Shown here piece after piece: positions 1 through 13,513 of a stretch of 64,000 nt of DNA (position 1 is its first letter; every line of letters starts with the position of its first letter). The DNA comes from Cladopsammia gracilis. Taxonomy: Eukaryota > Cnidaria > Anthozoa > Scleractinia > Dendrophylliidae. The translations under genes and the position numbers were made by a program. Below the pieces are notes generated by a model, which saw only the letters and a program-made list of their open reading frames with translations, searched no databases and was not told the DNA's origin. Location: assembly GCA_022457155.1 (NCBI GenBank), contig JAJGOT010000010.1, positions 933,501 through 997,500 of the forward strand. The letters run 5' to 3'.

Positions 1-656
1 GCAGTGAGAGATTGCATGACTCGATCAAGTTATTTAACGCTTTTGTGTCTACTGCGCTTGCGCGTAGACACTTACTAAAACCGAAAGCTGTAACAATAAA
101 AGTTGTTTATAAATTGTAACAATGAAAACTGTAACAATGATGCAATCCATTTATTAACAGGCAACCGAAAAGAGATCAAATTCGCTAAAGATCAATGACA
201 CGACACCTGAATCAAGCAAAGACTAAATACTACATACTACAGACTAAATTTTGCGAACGCCAACACTTCGAACATTAAAACCTCAGAACATTGAAATATT
301 TTGTCCTGTTAAGACGTGAAATTAATGAAAAATTGGACGAACTAGATTACACAAGACGATAATAGGAGGCCACATGTGACAGCCTCGTGGGTTAAAAATA
401 TTATTACTACCAACAAGCTGACCTAGTAGAGTTAGTGTCCTTCAGTCTATAGCGGCGTTAACTTAAAAAGCGCGATAAGGAGAGTAGACCCGGGTATACC
501 CCAAAATTGCAAAAAGAACAAAGATTCAAGTAAACTGTACATTCAAAACATTTAGCAGTGCAGTAGACATATGCTCCCAAAGAGAGCCTATTTTTTATAG
601 AATTGCGGATAAAAAGGTTCAGGTTTTTATTGTCTCATAATTATTCGTGTTTCCAG

Positions 657-710
657 GGAGAACGCGGCGCACAAGGTCGGCAGGGTAAACCAGGGAATGC
701 AGGCAGAGAA
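657..710 (+). CDS. Collagen exon 1 (54 bp)
   Basis: First helix exon in the window: [18 protein letters not shown]. Acceptor ttccag, donor gtaagt. Earlier exons lie off the left edge; bases 1-656 are intron with nothing recognised. Confidence 0.9.
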
Positions 711-3700
711 GTAAGTACATAATGTGCAGTAAAAATATCACTTTAAATCATATCGAAAAGATGATCGATGTTTTTAAGAAATTATTTACTTTTTAAAGTA
801 TTGATGATTGTAAGGTGCTTATAGGGATAACAGTTTTGGCATTGTTTAAAATAAGGATCTTCAAACTTGAAAATGAACACAATATTCAATATTACATTAA
901 AAAAAGGAAAAATGATTTGTGAGCATTGGACCGCACACGTACGATGATTTGCACAACAGAAATTGCATGTTTAGCCCAACGCACTAGTTCGTTTCAATCT
1001 CGTTCAATTCATGCATGCTCCCTTTTGGTCTTCTGGTATTTTATTTATGTTACTCTATAGTAGTAATCCATCATTTATAGTTTCAGATCATTCATCTCTA
1101 GTTTGAATTGTATGTGAAAGAAAAAGGTGATTGAAATAGCGAGATTGACGCCGTAAATCAAATGACACTTTGTGCCACCTCGTGTAACACGTTAGTAATA
1201 TCTCCTGCACAGACATTCTTTGGGATCCACATGCACTCCTTCCCCAACGTCTGCTCAAAATATCGGCTGAAGAACTGTTGTGCATTGTCGACATAATTGT
1301 CACTGGCTTCTCATTTACTGAAAACATCCGCTTAGAGTGTACTGAGTTCACATACTAACTCTACATGAGCTTTCTATATCCAATTACCTTTCACACTTTG
1401 CTTAAAGTCTGAATTTCTTTGATAAATAATTTGTTTGAAAGCCAATACTTGGTAACTTAAATCCTTCATGTTGGGTTGGAGAACAACATATAAGATGCAT
1501 TAGAACTGAATGCCATATGAAATGTCAAGGTCAAACTCCCCCATTTAAGAATATCGCGTAATTTGACTGTGAGCAAAAGGGTGAAATATGTTTATATTTT
1601 CTTCAACTTTTGATGACTTTTTTTTTGTTATTGGCAGATTTTTTTAATTATAATTATTGAACTTTATACAAATTCAGGGTCGACCTGGCGAAAGAGGTCA
1701 GTCCGGCTTTCGAGGAGCTATGGGCTTCCAGGTAACTTGTGAAAATTATGTCATATTGAACTTATAATTTATTACACGACAAGTCAAATAAAATCGATCA
1801 AAATAAAAAACAGCTAATATGCATACTCCAGACGAGGATATTTACTCACATTGTCTGCCTTCATGAAGGTGCATATTAATAAAGGTCTCAGCGGATCATT
1901 GGGGAAATCCAACAAACTACTAGGGGATAACCTAGGATAGACTGGAATCCTATTTGGTTCATGCTCAAGACGTTAAGGCTTATATTGAAACACTGGCTCA
2001 GTTGATAAATCCAGCATGTTTAATCTGTTACATTGAATGTAGACTTAAACGCTTTCCTACCTTAATTATTTTTAAGGGTGCCCGAGGTCCCATAGGAGCT
2101 CCTGGTTTACCTGGTAGTGCTGGAAATAAGGTGAGTTGCTGCATCGAAAACTGTTTGTGTGTGTTTATAATCACAGTTTATCATTCGATCGCGAAATAAC
2201 AAGCACCAAAGAAGAGTACGGTTAAAGAGCTTTTATTTAAATGGTGACACTTGTAATAGTTAATTTAGATTTCATCTCCATTTGCACATAATGTTGACTG
2301 TGTTTCCTTTACAGGGTGTACGAGGAGAAAAAGGAAAAGACGGAACACCTGGTGAAGTGGTGAGTTTTCCACTGATTGCACCTGCACTTCCAATCTTCAC
2401 TCCCCACACCCACTCCCCCTCTTCAACCCCACTTCCACCACTACCTCCAACCCACACCTATCTCCAAAATTGAAACCCATCCCCACCTCCACCCTCATAT
2501 ACAACCTACTCTCTAACCCTACATCCACCACACCTCCAACCCACCTCCATCCACCCCAATCACTAAAACTAAAGCCATCCCGTCTCTAACCCTACCTTCA
2601 CCTCCAACCCCTCGTCCACACAACCTCATCTTTTCCCTGATATTTATTTATAATTTTGTTCTCTGACAGGGTACCCGTGGACCTGTTGGTGAAGTTGGAC
2701 CTGCAGGAGTAGCGGTAACGTTGTTCAATTACTTTTATACTTGACATAAACCGAGCTGGACGTGAATAGATCTGAATACTGCCATAAGAAAGAACTGCTC
2801 GGTAGCTTTCATTTAAATGGTTGCTCTTAAGAATTTTTCCCACAGTTTCAAAAATAGAACCATTTTGTATAGCACAGTAAAAAGATTAAATACTACCATA
2901 GTAAAGTACTGCTCAGTCGCCAATTTACGTGGTTGCAAGTCTTACCCCTCTTGGCAACATGAAGTTCCCTTATCTCTGTCTAGCGATCCTCTTTATAAAT
3001 TAAATCTTGTGACAGGACTTGAACCCATGTTAGGGTAACAAGGTACAGGGGTTCAGGAAACAAAAGGATTAGATCTGAAATCGAAGCCTGGGTTGCAGTA
3101 TCGCAAACCATACATACGATCCGCATCAGTAGTTGTTTGAAGGATCAGGGATCGAGCTGTGCCATTTTTGGTTCTCGGGGAACGTAAGGTGTCATGCTTA
3201 TGGCATTAAGCATTAGTCTTAATGTTCCTTGTCTCTTATCCTAATATCAATTAGTGTTGTAAAGATTGAGATATCTAAACATATAAGACAAAGGTGAGGG
3301 CAAATTCACCATCCAGAGATAAGAACGAGAAAGAAAACAAAAGTGAGGGAGAAGGGAAAGAAAATGATCTTGGGCGCTTTCCGTTCAACCAAAAATTCCG
3401 GAAATTCCGGGTTGGGAAGCGAATGGAACGGAAATTTCCCGGAATAAAATTCCGGAATTTTAGGACAACCTCGCGAGGTTGTCCTAAAATTCCGGAAAAT
3501 CGGAACAACCGGAAAATACCGTTCCATTCGACCATTCCTGTTCGGCCCAGTTTCTCCGAGCCGGAACATAGTCAACAAGATGGCGTCTTAATATCAGTGC
3601 ACGGTGTGTTTGTTTTTCACCAAAAGCTTACAGCTCTTAATCGAGCATGATTGCTCACGTAACAGCTGGTACAACAGCAGAAATGGTCACAGCTAGGACT

Positions 3701-6700
3701 GGTAAGTAGCACAGAAATGCTTATAAGCTTATGTATTAAACGAAAGTAATAAGTCACGAGCACAAAGTAGTCGCCGACTCGATTTTGAAAAATTCCTTCG
3801 CATGTAACAGCTAGCTGCACTGAAAAAAAATAATACCATCGTTATCGCTTAAAATATCGTTCGTTTTTACTTCAGAGTCATCGAACAACTTCAGAGCAAG
3901 TAAAAGAGGCAATGAGTCCGCCATTTTTTTGCTGTGGTTTATTTTGTATTTTCGCGCGAAACTTGGAACGTGACGGCCTGGGAAAACCAACCGGAAAATG
4001 CTGTTCCATTCGCCACACGGAATACCAGGAATTTCAAACCGGAATTTTTGGGCGAGTGGAAAGCGCCCCTTGACTTGCTTGGAAAAACGAGCAAAAGAGG
4101 CAGATAACTCTCCTCACTTGGCTTAACAGCCTGTAAAGTAATAACCTGAATGACAGTATCACCCTTATAATTATCGGATGCTGATTACAGATTAAACCAA
4201 TCGTGTGACAGTCACATAAATTAATTTCTTTCCATTTGAAATATATTTAATTTAGGGAACAGAAAATTTAAATATCATCTGTTGTTATTCTAGGGTCCAA
4301 CTGGAACTGCTGGTGAAGATGGAGCTGCAGGCGTAGATGGAACACCCGTATGTATTTTTCCAATAAGACAAATGTTCCAAGAATTGCAGTCTATCATTAT
4401 ATGCCAAACAATGATTGGGCAACAGCAAAGAAGACTGTTCAGCAAATGGTCGACTATGGAAATTCATCAACAGACTCAAAATTACAATCAGTACAGTCAG
4501 AATCAACTTTATAGTACAGGATATTAAGTAATGGTCCCAGTAAGAAGTAGACAACCTAACGGCAGGGAATGCAGAAAGGTGTTAATTGTAGTGTTAACCG
4601 GGTAGTGCATTTATTTCTCTCTAGTTTACTAATTGATTCGCTTTTAGTGAAAACTATACTAAGTTTTAATGCAACCAAAATTCTATGAGGGAAAAATGTA
4701 AAATTAGAAGCCTTTCTTGGCCATTGTTTTGGAGTTTCACGATTGGATGAAATCTTGTAGCTCCACAAAAGAAACATCACTTTAAAATAAAGTTTCAGTA
4801 CATTTTATTTAAAAAAACATGTCATCCATAGGTTGATGCATTCTCAGTAAAAAAAAAATCGTAAACGATCTTATGTGGGGAAAGCGAAATGCCGCGGAAC
4901 AACAGAGCATTGCCTACTTCTTAGCTTGAACTTGTGGCGTCTTTAACCCATTGCAGTATTGATTCCCGAGTGTTTTTAGTGCTTTTATGGAGAAACATAA
5001 GCTTAAAATTATGTCTAAAAAGTAAGACTAAACTACATTCACTACATTCAGTAGCCGACAATCACTACATTCAGTAGCCGACAATTGAAACTCCGATCGC
5101 TAAGCAAATTGCAAGTTATATAAAGCACAAAACTTGCTGGAACAAAAATCCCACAGCAATTAGCGGCGAACACAATATCAAACGGTCCTATCCATCCATG
5201 AACGCCTTGCAATTGTCTTGAAAACTTGTACGCTGTAATTCTTCCTCCTGCTTCTCAAGTCGACACACGGAGAGATTTTTCGGTATGTACTTTATGGCTG
5301 AAAGGCATATAGTCGTCGGCATAAACTAAAATGTGCGTGCATAAATTTGCATGCACTAATGTAACACAAACCTCATAGCCGAAAACATGACTCCTCGGCT
5401 ACGCCACGAGTAATTAAATTGCGCCTCAGGAAAGTACTGCTCAGTGACTTTTATTCAATGATCACACTGAAGGATTTAATCTTAAAATCTGAAAGTTAGA
5501 ACCTCACTTCTACTAAGTACCATAAGAAAATTCTTTTCGCAAATTGTTAGACTCAAAAAAAGTCCATTGGCTAAAACCAGACCCCCAAAAAATTTAACTG
5601 TCCAGAACGTAACCCCCAAAGGTCCCTTTTGTCTCTGCACAAAAAGGTTACCCACCTAAAAAGATGGTGTCTTGTTGGTATAGTCCCCATTCTACCAGGA
5701 GAAGAAACTGAGAGAAAGATTCAAATCTTCCTGTGTCATTTTACTAGTAATGCAAGCTTCATGTACACAGAATATTAAAGTCTCATCTCCAATTTTTAGG
5801 CCCAAAAAATTGTGTCCTTTACACTCATCAGATAGGTGGCATCTTGCGTAATTCCCCCTGCCCCTACACAGGGTGGGTTCTCGTCGAGTATACAGTCTTT
5901 TGATTATTTGATTATCATTGATCGGTCTCATCCCTACGCGACCAGACCGAAAGGGAGTATGAGTGAATTAAAATGCATGATTAATTATTCTCTTTCGCGT
6001 TTACAATGGAAAACAAAACTTCGCGTGTTACGCAAAGACAACAAGAGTCGCTTCGATACATATTCCCTTGAGGACGTTCCGTATTTTGATAATGTGCAGC
6101 TATTGAATGTGAATTGATTTCTCTCCATAATCCTCTTCGGTCTGGTCGCGTAGAGATGAGACCGATCGATGACAACGTTTAATCAAAACACTGTATTTGT
6201 TATGACCACTTACCTAAAAAAGGTATTCGCACCTGCTCGTTACTATTATACCTACCCCACCCCACCCCCCCACCCCACCCCCTAGGGTATTTCACCCTGA
6301 TCATTTTTTGTATGCCATTAATAGTTCTCCTGTATTTTTTCCCTGCAGGGAGGTAAAGGACCTGAAGGAAAAAGAGGAACAAGTGGACCGCGAGGACAGC
6401 CAGTATGTGTTCCATTCAGTTTAAGAACGTAAAGCTGTTTTCAATTGAGTTTGGTTTCCAAGTAATTTCTCGTTTGCTATGGTTTTGCTACGCTTTGTGA
6501 TTGGCTAAAATATCTCGCGGTACTTTCCCAACCAATCACTCCGAGAGTTATGATTAAGAAATTAATGGCTCATTAACTAGTGTGACAATAATTTACTAAC
6601 CGGTTTAAAGAAATACGTGAAAAAACTAACTGCTAATGATTGCCATGTCTGAGTATTAAAGTTTGAAATTATGCGAAGTTGACGTATACCGTAACAATAT

Positions 6701-9700
6701 TTTATTTTAACAGGGTTACCCTGGGCTTGCAGGCAGTCCTGGTCTTAAAGGACCTACGGGACAGCAGGTAAGTAATTAAACTTAACAATTAGTCACCCGG
6801 AACCGTAAAGTGGCGAGGGGAGTAATCAAGCGACTATTAAGTTTCACATCGGTCGAGTGCGTAGGCGTAAGTAGAAGTAGAAGAATAATTTTACTTTAAT
6901 TGTCAGAATTGCAGGACACGGATTGTAAATTTACACCGATTGATCGTATAAGTAACAAATTAAAATCGAGAACAAGAAGCTGTACACAACTACTTGTGGC
7001 GTCTTTAACCCATTGCGGTATTGATTCCCGAGAGTTTTGAGTGCTTTTACGGAGAAACTTAAGTTTAAAATTATGTCTAAAAAATAAGACAACACTACAT
7101 TTAGTAGTCGACACTTGAAGCCTCGATCGCTAATTATAAGCAAATTGCAAGTTATATGAAACACAAAACTTACTGGAACAAAAACCCACAGCAATAAGCG
7201 GCCAGCACAATATCAAATGGTCCTTGAAAGCTTCTTCCTTCTGCTTCTTAAGTCAACACACGGAGAGATTTTGCGGTATGCCGTAACTTCATGGCTGGAA
7301 GCCATATACACGCTACGAGTAATAAAGAGTGCATGTGAACCTTTTTTCACAAAGAATATTAAGTCAGTTTTCTGCCGTACGTTTTTTTCATTCCCTGCTT
7401 ACAAAGAAAACAAGTAGTGATATAGAAATTTGATAGAAAGTCTCGGAACCAAGTTAATTTAGAATAATTAATCGTATTATAAGTAGGTAATTATAAGAAG
7501 TCGTAATGCCACATTTGTTATTGGACTCCTACGTGATCGTGCAAAGGTTACTTAACAAACAAACTCGTGAAGAACTAAGTGAAATCCAGAATTTCGCAAA
7601 GATTAAATTATGTGGGGTTCTAAATGTGTTGATTATTATTTTAATTTATTCCTTTCTCCTAGGGAGACCGTGGAGAACAGGGATTGCCTGGAGCGAATGG
7701 AAACGACGGCCAAGCGGTAGGTGGGTTGGACACCGAACGACCTCACCGAACTGGTATCTCAAAAAGAATTACCATGTAGAATTTCCAACAACTATCACAG
7801 TCTCTTTTATACGATAGGAGGTTCGCCTATGATATAATGCAATCCGGGGGGGGGGGGTGAGGTTCTCCCATATATAAGCTATAGGAAGCTGTGAAGAATA
7901 TGGTTTTGAAGCAGTTTAGTCTGCGATAGGGTATAGAAATCAGGGAGTTTTGGTCTACAATAGGGTATCATTTACTGGGAAACTGATCAGTGGTATGAAG
8001 ACAGAGTTTATAAAAAAAAAAAATAGCGAGTCTGGGCATGGGATAGGGTAGGGATTTTTTGTGCCTAGTCTAGAATAGGGTTGCAAAATGCTGCTGAATT
8101 TCTCCCCCCCCCCCCCCCCCAGCCCCCAGAATGCAATGCATCATTCTCCATACTCTGGATCTGAAAACTTATCGAGGTTTGTATCGTGTTAAAGAAACAC
8201 ATAATACCCCATTAGGTTTGATTTGGAAGTTTTTTCCAATCAATTCTATGTACGTATACTTTTTGTTTTCCTTGCAGGGGTCTGATGGTGCCGCTGGTTC
8301 TCCTGGACCTCCTGGTCTTTCTGGATCCAAGGTAAAATACGAGCACATCAGTGTTATAATGTAAAGGAAGTGATAGGAGTTTCATTTTAATGGTCTCAGC
8401 TTGGACCTCCATCGACAGACTCATTCATATTGCGTGATTTAAGGTTTAACAGACGCCGGTACATAGTCAAAACAGGCGCTGGTATAAAATGTTGAGTTTT
8501 CCAATTGACTGTGTACATAAGTTGAAGTACTGAGCACGAACTTGTCTGTTTAGGGAAAAGATGGAACTGCTGGGCGTCCTGGACATAGAGGAAAACGTGG
8601 TGAGCAGGTAAGAAAGCAACACTCCTGACTCCTTTTGCCTTGATATGGGTCTTGATCATTATAGTCTGAGGGCGACCTTTGCGATTTTCTATCACCCTGA
8701 AAGGTACTAAAATAGCAATTTTAACCCCTAAAGGAATCCACATCATTGTTATGTGGGAGTCACTACCCCACCCGTCCTGGGGGGGGGGGGGGGGGGGGAG
8801 GGCAGCACTTACTTTCAAGATCTTACCAAGACCACTTACCCTGCAGATTTGTAGCATCTAGTTTCTTTATAGTATACAAACGCTAAGTAAGCTACCAGCC
8901 TAAACAACAAATTTCCAATGTTAACATCTGGTATTGAACGCATGAAGTCCTTTATAAAGTACCTCAATTCTGTCTTCACAGGGAGCCCAGGCTCAGGAAC
9001 AGACAGAACAGACCACTTATTGGTAAAATATAAGGATTTGTATGAAAGACTTAGAGGTCTGTTCTTGAGCCTGAGCCTCAGGTCTCCTTCATCGACGTCA
9101 TCTGTCTTTCCTTCTAAATTTTATCTTCGCGTGATCATTCAGCGTTCACTGATTCATCGTCTCAACGTTATTTCAGTATTTGTTCTTTGTTTACTACTTT
9201 GTGGTACTTAGCAGAGAGTTCTTTAAAAATGCCCTGTGTTTCAAAACTTAAACACTGATTAAAAACTCCTCACATTTTAAAAGCAGTTGATCGTTACCGT
9301 TCTTTGATGCGTCAATCCAGTTTCCCCCCGATCTGTATTTGTTGTATTTGTTCTTCATTTACCGTGTTTGCCTTCTCAGGGAGTCAGTGGTGCAGCTGGA
9401 TCAACGGGTATGCCTGGTCAGCGCGGACAAGTGGTACTAAGATTTTGTGAATGACTTATTCATTGCAATCTTACATGTTGTTATCAAGATTTCATGGTTT
9501 TCGATACAAAGCCTGACTTTGTTTCATGGTTTGTAGGGACCAGCTGGACCGCCTGGAGCACCGGGCCTTAAGGGATTACCCGGAGAGATGGTATGTATTA
9601 CACGCTTCCGTTGTACGATTTAAGGATGCAAAGCTTAAAGGGACAGTGTGCCGGTTGAAATATCGTGTTTTCATGATTATGGCCTGGAGCTTGCTTTAAA

Positions 9701-12700
9701 CTTGCTTTATCATCCTAAAATAGGAAGAAAAAATCGCAGAAAGTGGTGAACTCAATGAAATATGAACAAAAAAGTAATGATGGATTTAATAAAATTGAAG
9801 TTGAACGACTGCAAATTTTAAAATTCTACCAGAATGGAAACTTTGATTGACCGCCATTGTCATGAAATCAAAATTAATGAACTGTAATCCACTTCCATCT
9901 TTGTAGTCCTGCACGTTTTCACCAAACTACTACTTCTGTTTGGCTCTATACAATCTTTTTATTCAATTTTGTTACATATTTGGAGATAAAACATGGAAAT
10001 TAAGTAAACACAATTTCGTTATTTTGAGGGGACAGTTTTCCTTCAAGGGCTGGTTCCCACTAGCGACGTCATCGGAAGCGAAGTCATTGTCGGAAGAGTA
10101 AGGCGTCTTACGTTCCAATCTGAGTCGCAATCGGAATCGGAAGCTCGATGGAATCGGAATCGGAAGAATAAGAAGGTTTCCTTTTTCTTGGGTAGGGGGT
10201 TTACAACAGCGTTGCAGTTTTGGTTCATTCAGTAGACTCTAAACAATATCACCCAGTCCTAATAAATTATTGTGGATAATTATGTAATTATGCTTGTCGC
10301 CCTTAATCTTAAAATGTTCGGCTTTTACAGGGAACTAAAGGAGAATCTGGATCATTTGGTGAAAAGGGAACTGCAGGCGGCCTGGTATGGGACATTTTCA
10401 GTGATACAATACTACAATGTACAATACTTGAGTAGCTACATTGTGTAGTGTCACTTTACGATTTCATCCACCGAGTTAAAAGTGTTTAACTGCCTAAAAA
10501 AAAACAGCTTTACGGGAAAGTACTGCTAATTAGCGTTCACTTGAATGGTCACACTTCAGGATTTTATCAACAGACTAAAAATATAGAAAAGTACTGCTCA
10601 GTTGTTTTCATTGAATTTCATACTTTAGAATTTCATCCACAGATTCAAAAGTAACTACATGTACGAACCAAATACAACATGGAGAAGAAACGTGCCGCCC
10701 ACATGTTTTAGACCCTGCTTCCTTAGCTACGTTGGAACAAAAAAAAAATCATAAGCGCAATGGGGGTTTGAAAACCCAATCTAAAATCCCAATCATTGCT
10801 TAGTTTTCTCTATATTTAATGATCAATTTGAGAAGCTATATCAAACAGGTCGGCTGCGCCTTGTTTATTCAACCCCCAGATTGGCTACGGAAATCATATG
10901 CACCTCCGCAAACGTTATCTAGCTATCTACAGCATAACATGTACTTTATGCAAAAAAATATACATTGGCGAAACAGCGAGCAGACTAGGGGACCGTTTTC
11001 GTGAACATCTACGAGACGTTGAAATAATTGACAAAGACGCATCTAAACCATCCCATCAATCATTCTAACCAACACATGGCGATCTGCGGCCTTTCCTTAC
11101 ACCAAGGTTACACGGAAAGCAACAAAAATCTAGAGAAAAAACAAACAGAAAAATTAATCTGTAAATCGGCACTCTTAATCCCCCGGAAATCAACAAACGC
11201 TTTTTATTCGACAGTAATTTAATTTTGTTTTCTCGTTACATGTACTACGTTTCCACCAATAACGTAAGCTCCACCATTCGTTTGATTGGCTATTTAATGG
11301 GCTAGTATAACAGTCGAAACGTCAGCTTTTTTAATCTCTTTACGGTGGTCAAGTTACCTTATCAACATAATTGATAAAACTAAATTTACGGAAATCATAA
11401 CTAGACTTGTTGGAATTTAAAATGGACTAGCGTCAGGTGGTAAGAAAATGTGTTGTATAATTCTTCATTATTTTTTCACTCACACTGGTCTCAAACTCCG
11501 AGACTAAAAAATAGTTCGAAACGTTTCAAAATAAGAAACACAAAACCCTTAATTTTAGTTTTAATCCTGGATTTGTGTTTATCAGATGCCCAACAACTCG
11601 GTCAGCTAGACTGCACAGATTTTTGTGATTGTCATTGTTTTCGTTCAATAATTTAATGGAAAACTGCTCGCGGGATTCTTTTACTGGATACTGCGATGGA
11701 GGATATTTACTTCAAAGTTTATGGAAGGCAATGAAGTAAAGCATTAAGCCCGGACACATGGTACATATGTAACTGTAACTATTCCAATTTTTCGGTCGGC
11801 AAGTCGGCCTTGTTCAGAGACTTAATGCACTAACCATTTGTCAAAACTGGCCGCCCGGTCGGTCAGGTTGTAAACAGAATGCACCATTTTGAAGACCTGT
11901 TCAAACAGGTACTTCAAAATTATGTAAAAACTATACTATTTACGAATTGATCGGTCTGGATGGCCAAGTTGAAAAAATATTGCGGGCACACTATTTACGA
12001 ATTGATCGGTCTGGATGGCCAGGTTGGAAAAATAATGCGGGCACACTTTTTACGAATTGACCGGCCCAGTCGGCCAGTTCTGACTTTTTGTTGACTTTAT
12101 TTGTCTGTGTTATTAGGGGGATAGTGGTGTGCAAGGTATCAAGGGTGATCAAGGAACACCGGGCTTCACGGTATGCAACTGGAGAGACACTTGGAGATCG
12201 CTTAAATAAACACTTGTTTCTATCTCTCAAACTGACGTTGGACACCTTTTGAGCCTTACACCATGCAGTATTCAGTTTTATCGTTATATTACTGGCGTAC
12301 ACGAAAACAGAACCCCATTTATTATAGGCAGAGAACTGAGAGAATAGAACTCCAGTTAAACAAGAAATAGCGTTTTGGAATTTGGCACTGATCTACAATG
12401 TTAAGGGCTAAGCACGGATTTGTAAAACGTTTAATTTAGTTTTCATTAATAAATGTAAAACATTGCTAAAGATCCATCTGTTTCAAACAGCTTTTAATTT
12501 ATCCTGGTTTTGTTTATCTTAGTTTATCTTATCCTAGTTTTATACTTCTTCATAGTTTGTGTGTTAAAATATATCTTTGATTTAAACATTTGTGTTTTTA
12601 CATGTACAGATTTGGATTATTACAGAGTGTTTTCACTCACGTGACCGGCGGCCATATTGGAGTGCTAAAACAATAGGAAATGTTTGAATAAGAATAGAGC

Positions 12701-13339
12701 TAAAGTCCTATAGTATTCGTTTAGGACACCAATATGGCCGCCGTGAGGTCACGTACAAACGCTCTATATTTAGGTATTAAGACTTCTAGATTTGTATGGA
12801 TTATATTTTTACATTTGATTTAATATGCGATGGGTATTAATTTGATCATATTTTTTATTTGCGCAATATAAGCCCTCGACTGCTAATCAATGCAAGAGCG
12901 GCTAAACATATCAAATTTCACTCTGCAAAACAACTGTTTTACTGGTTCACTTGACAGGGAAAAAGAGGACCCCCCGGAATATCCGGACAACCTGGACCTC
13001 AGGGACCCCCGGTAAGTAACTGTATGACAGGTATGCTTGGGGACCCCCTAGTGCTTTAAAGTGCCAGTTCGAAGTTACAAAAGATGCAAAAGATGGACAG
13101 CGAAAGTGACTGGAACTTCAGGAACATGCAAAAAAGACTTGATCTGTTTGAAAATCTTTCCTTCCGAAAGAAGAATTTGATCGAACTGGCACTTTAAGTA
13201 ACTGTATGATAGGTATACCTGCAACTAAAGTACATTAAGTGCAGACTACAGCAGTGGTAAATGTGATTCAGTGAATAGTCTATCCACAGACTTGTTCGCA
13301 CATGTTTTCTTGCGTGGGACGCAGGTTGCATGTAATTGC

Positions 13340-13399
<60 letters not shown>

Positions 13400-13447
13400 A
13401 TATACTGATGAGGCCCAGAAGGCCGAAACAGTACTGTCTGCAGTTAG

Positions 13448-13513
<66 letters not shown>

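Noticed and set aside
8982..9022. Segment with acceptor ttcacag and donor gtaaaa in the collagen gene
   Set aside because: It starts GGA but has no Gly-X-Y (reads [10 protein letters not shown]) and its length breaks the frame; it belongs to a short inverted repeat.
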